DNA from: Marinobacter orientalis
GTDB lineage: Bacteria > Pseudomonadota > Gammaproteobacteria > Pseudomonadales > Oleiphilaceae
Reading direction: 5' to 3'
Length of the DNA: 64,000 bases
Assembly (NCBI RefSeq): GCF_004792665.1
Contig: NZ_SRZX01000001.1
Span: 1,240,001 to 1,304,000, forward strand
In this document: positions 60,429 to 64,000 of the stretch, piece after piece
How the letters are laid out: each line of letters starts with the position of its first letter
Numbering within the stretch: the stretch's first letter is position 1
Notes under the pieces: generated by a model
The model's database searches: none
Told to the model about the DNA's origin: nothing
Seen by the model: the letters and a program-made list of their open reading frames with translations, nothing else
Made by a program: the position numbers and the translations under genes

Positions 60429-60633
60429 TGTACAAATCTCGCATTGTTTCTGGTTGTTGTCTGATTACCAGTGTTGCAGCATTTCAGGTTCGGTGGAAGT
60501 GTCGCCTGCTGGCCTGACGGGTCCGAAACACCGGTTTCGACAGGTCTGTCCGGGGATTCCGGGCGTAGGTTAAAGTTGACTTCAGGAGACAGAATTCAAC
60601 GCGATAGCCGCACAGGAATAAAGGGGTAACGCA

Positions 60634-61716
60634 GTGAAACCAATCGTCCGGCAACTGGTCGCCCTGGCTGGTTTGTGGTGTTTTGCGCTTCCACAGGTCC
60701 AGGCGCAGGACCGACCGGGGGTTGAACTGGCACCGGTTGAAACATCCGATATCATCAGTGAAGTCAGTCTCAATGGCACCGTCAATGCGCTGCGTACCTC
60801 CGAGCTGTCTACCGCAGTGGCCGGGCTTGTGGAGGATGTGCGGGTCGAAACCGGTGACAGGGTTGCCCGCGGCGATCTGCTGGTCGGACTTGATGACGAA
60901 CAGGCGGAATTTGAGCTGGCAAGCGCCCGCGCCGAAGCCTCCGAAGCCCTGGCCCGGCTTGAAGAGGCGCAGCGGAGGCTGGCGGAAGCCCGCTCGGTGG
61001 GTGCGGGGCGCAATATTGCCGCCACTGAAGTCAGCGCCCGCGAGAGCGAAGTCGCTGCCACGGAAGCCGCACTCGCCCGCCTGCGTGCCGAGGAGAAACG
61101 CAGACAGGTTGTACTTGACCGGCATCGCATCGAAGCGCCATTCGACGGCGTCGTCAGTGACCGGATCAGTGACCTGGGAGAATGGGTCACCCCCGGCGAC
61201 CAACTGCTGACCCTGGTAGACACCACCAACCTGCGCCTGGACTTCCGGGTACCCCAGGATTATTACCAGCGCATAACCGACGACTCCAGGCTGTTGGTGC
61301 AGGCCAGGGGCGCTGACCAGAAACCGGTGCCGGTCACCATTGAGTCCCTGGTGCCGGTCAGTGATCCCCAGGCCAGAACCTTCCTGATTCGGGCTACAGC
61401 GCCCGAAGATCTGAATGTGCTGCCCGGTATGGCGGTGCAGGCCACGCTGAGGGTTTCCACGGGTGAACGGGGGCTGACGGTCTCCCGCGATGCCATCAAC
61501 CGCTACCCGGACGGCCGCATCACGGTGTGGATTGCCGAGGCGGTGGATGAAGACCTCTATGAAGTCCGGGAAAAGCGGGTGGAGGTAGGCTCCGGCTTTG
61601 ATAATCGGATGGAAATCCTCAGCGGTCTGGAGGGCGATGAAGAAGTGGTGATCCGTGGCAATGAATCCCTGGAAGAGGGTGCCAGGGTAAGGCTGGCAGA
61701 GCGGGGATCGCGCTGA
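60634..61716 (+). CDS. RND efflux periplasmic adaptor (HlyD/MexA-like)
   Basis: Membrane fusion protein of 360 residues with a signal peptide (LVALAGLWCFALPQVQA). It has the lipoyl-like half-motifs TAVAGLVEDVRVETGDRVARGD and IEAPFDGVVSDRISDLGEWV, a coiled-coil hairpin (about 95-155), and a C-terminal beta domain. It starts at GTG after AAAGGGG. Its stop overlaps the permease start by one base (TGATG). It joins the inner-membrane pump to an outer-membrane channel not encoded here. Confidence 0.93.
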   Translation: MKPIVRQLVALAGLWCFALPQVQAQDRPGVELAPVETSDIISEVSLNGTVNALRTSELSTAVAGLVEDVRVETGDRVARGDLLVGLDDEQAEFELASARAEASEALARLEEAQRRLAEARSVGAGRNIAATEVSARESEVAATEAALARLRAEEKRRQVVLDRHRIEAPFDGVVSDRISDLGEWVTPGDQLLTLVDTTNLRLDFRVPQDYYQRITDDSRLLVQARGADQKPVPVTIESLVPVSDPQARTFLIRATAPEDLNVLPGMAVQATLRVSTGERGLTVSRDAINRYPDGRITVWIAEAVDEDLYEVREKRVEVGSGFDNRMEILSGLEGDEEVVIRGNESLEEGARVRLAERGSR

Positions 61717-64000
61717 TGTTTGCCGGCGTCATTCGCCACGGCACCCTGGTGACCGTGGTTACGCTGATTATCGCTATTATTGGTGCCGCGGCGGCCTTCC
61801 GGATCCCAGTGCAGATGATTCCCGACCTGGAAGTCCGCACCATTACCGTGGAAACCCGGTGGCCGGGGGCGACGCCACAGGATATCGAGAAGGAAATCCT
61901 GATCGAGCAGGAGCGTTATCTCCGCAATGTGCCCAACCTGAGTGAGATGGCCGCCACCGCCTCCAGCGGTTCTGCTGAAATCGAGCTGGAGTTTCCTTTC
62001 GGCGTTGATATCACCGAAACCCTGATTCAGGTAAACAACGCACTGAGCCAGGTTTCCGACTATCCCACCAACGTGGACGAGCCGCGTATTGTCGCGGCCT
62101 CTTTCTCCTCCAATGCATTCATGTATTTCCGGGTTTCCACGCTGCCCGACAATCCTCGGGAGCTGGATATCGATCTGATGCGGGATTTCGTGGAAGACCG
62201 GGTTCGCCCCCGCATGGAAAGCGTGGCCGGGGTTTCGGAAGTGACAGTCGGCGGCGGTGCCGATCGCCAGATGCAGATCACTGTGGATGAGGCAAAACTG
62301 GCGCAGCGCGGCCTTAGCCTGCTGGACCTACGGGATGCCATCACCAGCCGCAACCAGGATGTTTCCGGCGGCGAAGTGGACGCAGGCAAGCGCCGTTACC
62401 TGCTGCGCACCGTGGGGCGATTCCGTGACCTTGACGAACTGCGCAACCTGGTTGTCTCCCGCACCGGCGACAGTGTGGTCCGGCTCTATGATGTGGCCAC
62501 TGTGCGCCAGGACCATTCCCGTATCCGCCAACTGTCCTTTATCAATGGCCAGCGGGTTCTGGGCCTGCAGGTGCGCCGGGAAAGCGGCTCCAACGTCATC
62601 GATATCAAACAGGCGATGCTGGAGGAAGTTGATGCCATCAACCGCGAGGTGCTGGAGCCGGAGGGCATGGAGCTGGCCCTGACCGCAGACGACGCCCGCT
62701 ATGTGGAGGCTTCGGTTGCCAATGTCTGGACCAATCTGGGTATCGGCGCCGTGTTTGCCACTCTGGTGATGTTCCTGTTCCTGCGGTCGTCCCGGGCCAC
62801 CTTCGTGGGCGTAGTGGGTATTCCCCTGTGCGCTATCGCCGCCTTCCTGGGACTGATGATCACCGGCCGCACCATCAACGTGATCTCCCTGGCCGGCGTC
62901 GCCTTTGCCATCGGCATGACGGTGGACAACAGCATCGTGGTGCTGGAGAACATTGAACGCCACCGCCGCCTGGGCCTGGACCGCTTCGAGTCGGCGCTCA
63001 AAGGTGTGCAGGAAGTCTGGCCCGCGGTACTGGCCTCCACGATGACCACCATCCTCGTGTTTTTGCCGATCCTGTTTATCGAGGAAGAAGCCGGGCAGTT
63101 GTATTCCGATGTGGCCATTGCCATTTCGGCGGCCATTTTTGCATCAATGCTGGTGGCGGTCACGGTGATTCCCACCCTCAGTGCGCGGCTGGATTTCGGC
63201 AAGCGCAAAGGCGACATAGACCAGTATGGCAACACCGTGACACCGGGCTGGGGCACCAGAGTGGTTGCCGCCGTACGCTGGATGGTCAGTGGCACGGTCA
63301 GGCGGCTTGTGGTGATTATCGGAACAATTATGCTGAGTTTCTGGATCATTATTTTCCTGACGCCGCCGGCGGAATACCTGCCCGAGGGTGAGGAGCCCAA
63401 GACCTTCGCCTCCATGAGCGCCCCGCCAGGGTACAACCTGACCGAGATGGAAAGTATCGCCAAACAGGTGGAAGATCGCTTCCTGCCCCACGTCCGGGCG
63501 AACCGGGAAGCCTATGAGAGCGGCGAAACTCCGATTCCGCCGCTGGCCTACCTGAACATGCAGGTAAGCCCCACCAATGTGCGTATCATCGCAGAGACAA
63601 TCAACGCCCGTGATATTGAAGTGTTGATGGACCAAATCACCGGTTTCTATGAGCAGTTCCCGGGCATGCGGGCGTTTGCTGCCAAGGGCTCCATCATCTC
63701 CAGCAACGACGGTGGTACCCGCAGTATCAGCCTGGATATCTCCGGGCCGGACCTGGCCTCTATCTATGAAGTCGCCAACACAGCCTATGGCCGCGCCCAG
63801 ACGATTTTCGACAACCCCCGCATCCAGACCCGGCCCGCCACACTCTCCCTGGCCCAGCCACTGATCCAGGTGCGGCCGGACTGGGACCGGGCCGCGGAAC
63901 TGGGCCTTGATACCGAGGCAATCGGTTTCACCGTGGCCTCGCTGACCGAAGGCTCCTATGTGGACGACTTCTTTCTGGACGACGACAAGATCGACATTTA
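61716..64000 (+). CDS. RND efflux permease (3' end outside window)
   Basis: Start of an AcrB/MexB-type inner-membrane transporter; about 760 of some 1,030 expected residues are inside the window. It starts MFAGVIRHGTLVTVVTLIIA and has the first membrane helix, the PGATPQDIEKEI porter region and several membrane segments (for example VIGIPLCAIAAFLGL and GMTVDNSIVVLENIERHRR). The latter carries the proton-relay Asp. The start overlaps the adaptor stop. The substrate class, drug or metal, cannot be decided from this part. Confidence 0.92.
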   Translation, partial: MFAGVIRHGTLVTVVTLIIAIIGAAAAFRIPVQMIPDLEVRTITVETRWPGATPQDIEKEILIEQERYLRNVPNLSEMAATASSGSAEIELEFPFGVDITETLIQVNNALSQVSDYPTNVDEPRIVAASFSSNAFMYFRVSTLPDNPRELDIDLMRDFVEDRVRPRMESVAGVSEVTVGGGADRQMQITVDEAKLAQRGLSLLDLRDAITSRNQDVSGGEVDAGKRRYLLRTVGRFRDLDELRNLVVSRTGDSVVRLYDVATVRQDHSRIRQLSFINGQRVLGLQVRRESGSNVIDIKQAMLEEVDAINREVLEPEGMELALTADDARYVEASVANVWTNLGIGAVFATLVMFLFLRSSRATFVGVVGIPLCAIAAFLGLMITGRTINVISLAGVAFAIGMTVDNSIVVLENIERHRRLGLDRFESALKGVQEVWPAVLASTMTTILVFLPILFIEEEAGQLYSDVAIAISAAIFASMLVAVTVIPTLSARLDFGKRKGDIDQYGNTVTPGWGTRVVAAVRWMVSGTVRRLVVIIGTIMLSFWIIIFLTPPAEYLPEGEEPKTFASMSAPPGYNLTEMESIAKQVEDRFLPHVRANREAYESGETPIPPLAYLNMQVSPTNVRIIAETINARDIEVLMDQITGFYEQFPGMRAFAAKGSIISSNDGGTRSISLDISGPDLASIYEVANTAYGRAQTIFDNPRIQTRPATLSLAQPLIQVRPDWDRAAELGLDTEAIGFTVASLTEGSYVDDFFLDDDKIDI

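Noticed and set aside
1-64000. tRNA, rRNA, CRISPR, integrase, transposase or prophage genes
   Set aside because: None seen on reading both strands. Short repeats present are hairpins, not spaced CRISPR units.

Overview
The window reads as a chromosomal segment of a marine gammaproteobacterium, most likely Marinobacter or a close relative. The grounds are a wax ester synthase/diacylglycerol acyltransferase, oleate hydratase, ectoine genes, an E. coli-like QmcA/YbbJ pair, and moderately GC-rich coding sequence. This is inference from gene content; no database was searched. I see no rRNA, tRNA, CRISPR array, integrase or insertion sequence.

Layout. 1-5.4 kb: cell envelope genes (two L,D-transpeptidases, a long NfeD with a slipin, a small Ala-rich lipoprotein). 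5.5-13.8 kb: K+/H+ antiporter, type II NADH dehydrogenase, TetR regulator facing a carboxymuconolactone decarboxylase-like gene across two operator-like sites, a NosR/NirI-like flavo-iron-sulfur membrane protein, a spermidine synthase-like protein and RlmA. 13.8-30 kb: GAF-EAL phosphodiesterase, small conserved genes, several short-chain dehydrogenases, ADP-ribosylglycohydrolase, FMN glutamate synthase-like protein, aldehyde dehydrogenase, two decayed genes, and an ArsR-rhodanese regulator facing a DsrE gene across a palindrome. 30-37.7 kb: oleate hydratase, then the most unusual locus. It holds a tubulin-tyrosine-ligase-like (TTLL) ATP-grasp enzyme fused to a PqqD-like and an HprK-like domain, two exported proteins with Glu-Gly alternating tracts (one a c-type cytochrome) and the same leader motif at the same residues, a DinB-fold protein, a truncated DUF3179 gene, and a convergent ECF sigma/anti-sigma pair.

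37.9-44 kb: a TVP38-flavin oxidoreductase fusion, then radical SAM, sodium/solute symporter and a degenerate metallophosphoesterase. The radical SAM gene and the symporter are separated by two very long inverted repeats. 44-48.6 kb: ectA, ectB and the ectoine-type aspartokinase with no ectC between them, followed by an RpoS-like sigma factor. 48.7-60.4 kb: housekeeping genes (Tag, PdxH, YfbR), a DUF748 protein, a second SPFH/NfeD pair, a diguanylate cyclase, a TM2 protein and the wax ester synthase. 60.6-64 kb: an RND efflux adaptor and its permease, which runs off the window.

The strongest candidate for an undescribed system is 32.4-36.6 kb. Eukaryotic TTLL enzymes modify the Glu/Gly-rich tails of tubulin. 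Here a bacterial TTLL homologue carries a peptide-binding PqqD-type domain and sits beside exported proteins with tubulin-tail-like EG tracts. An ECF-type promoter motif upstream of this gene recurs, with identical spacing, upstream of the TVP38 fusion gene next to the sigma factor.
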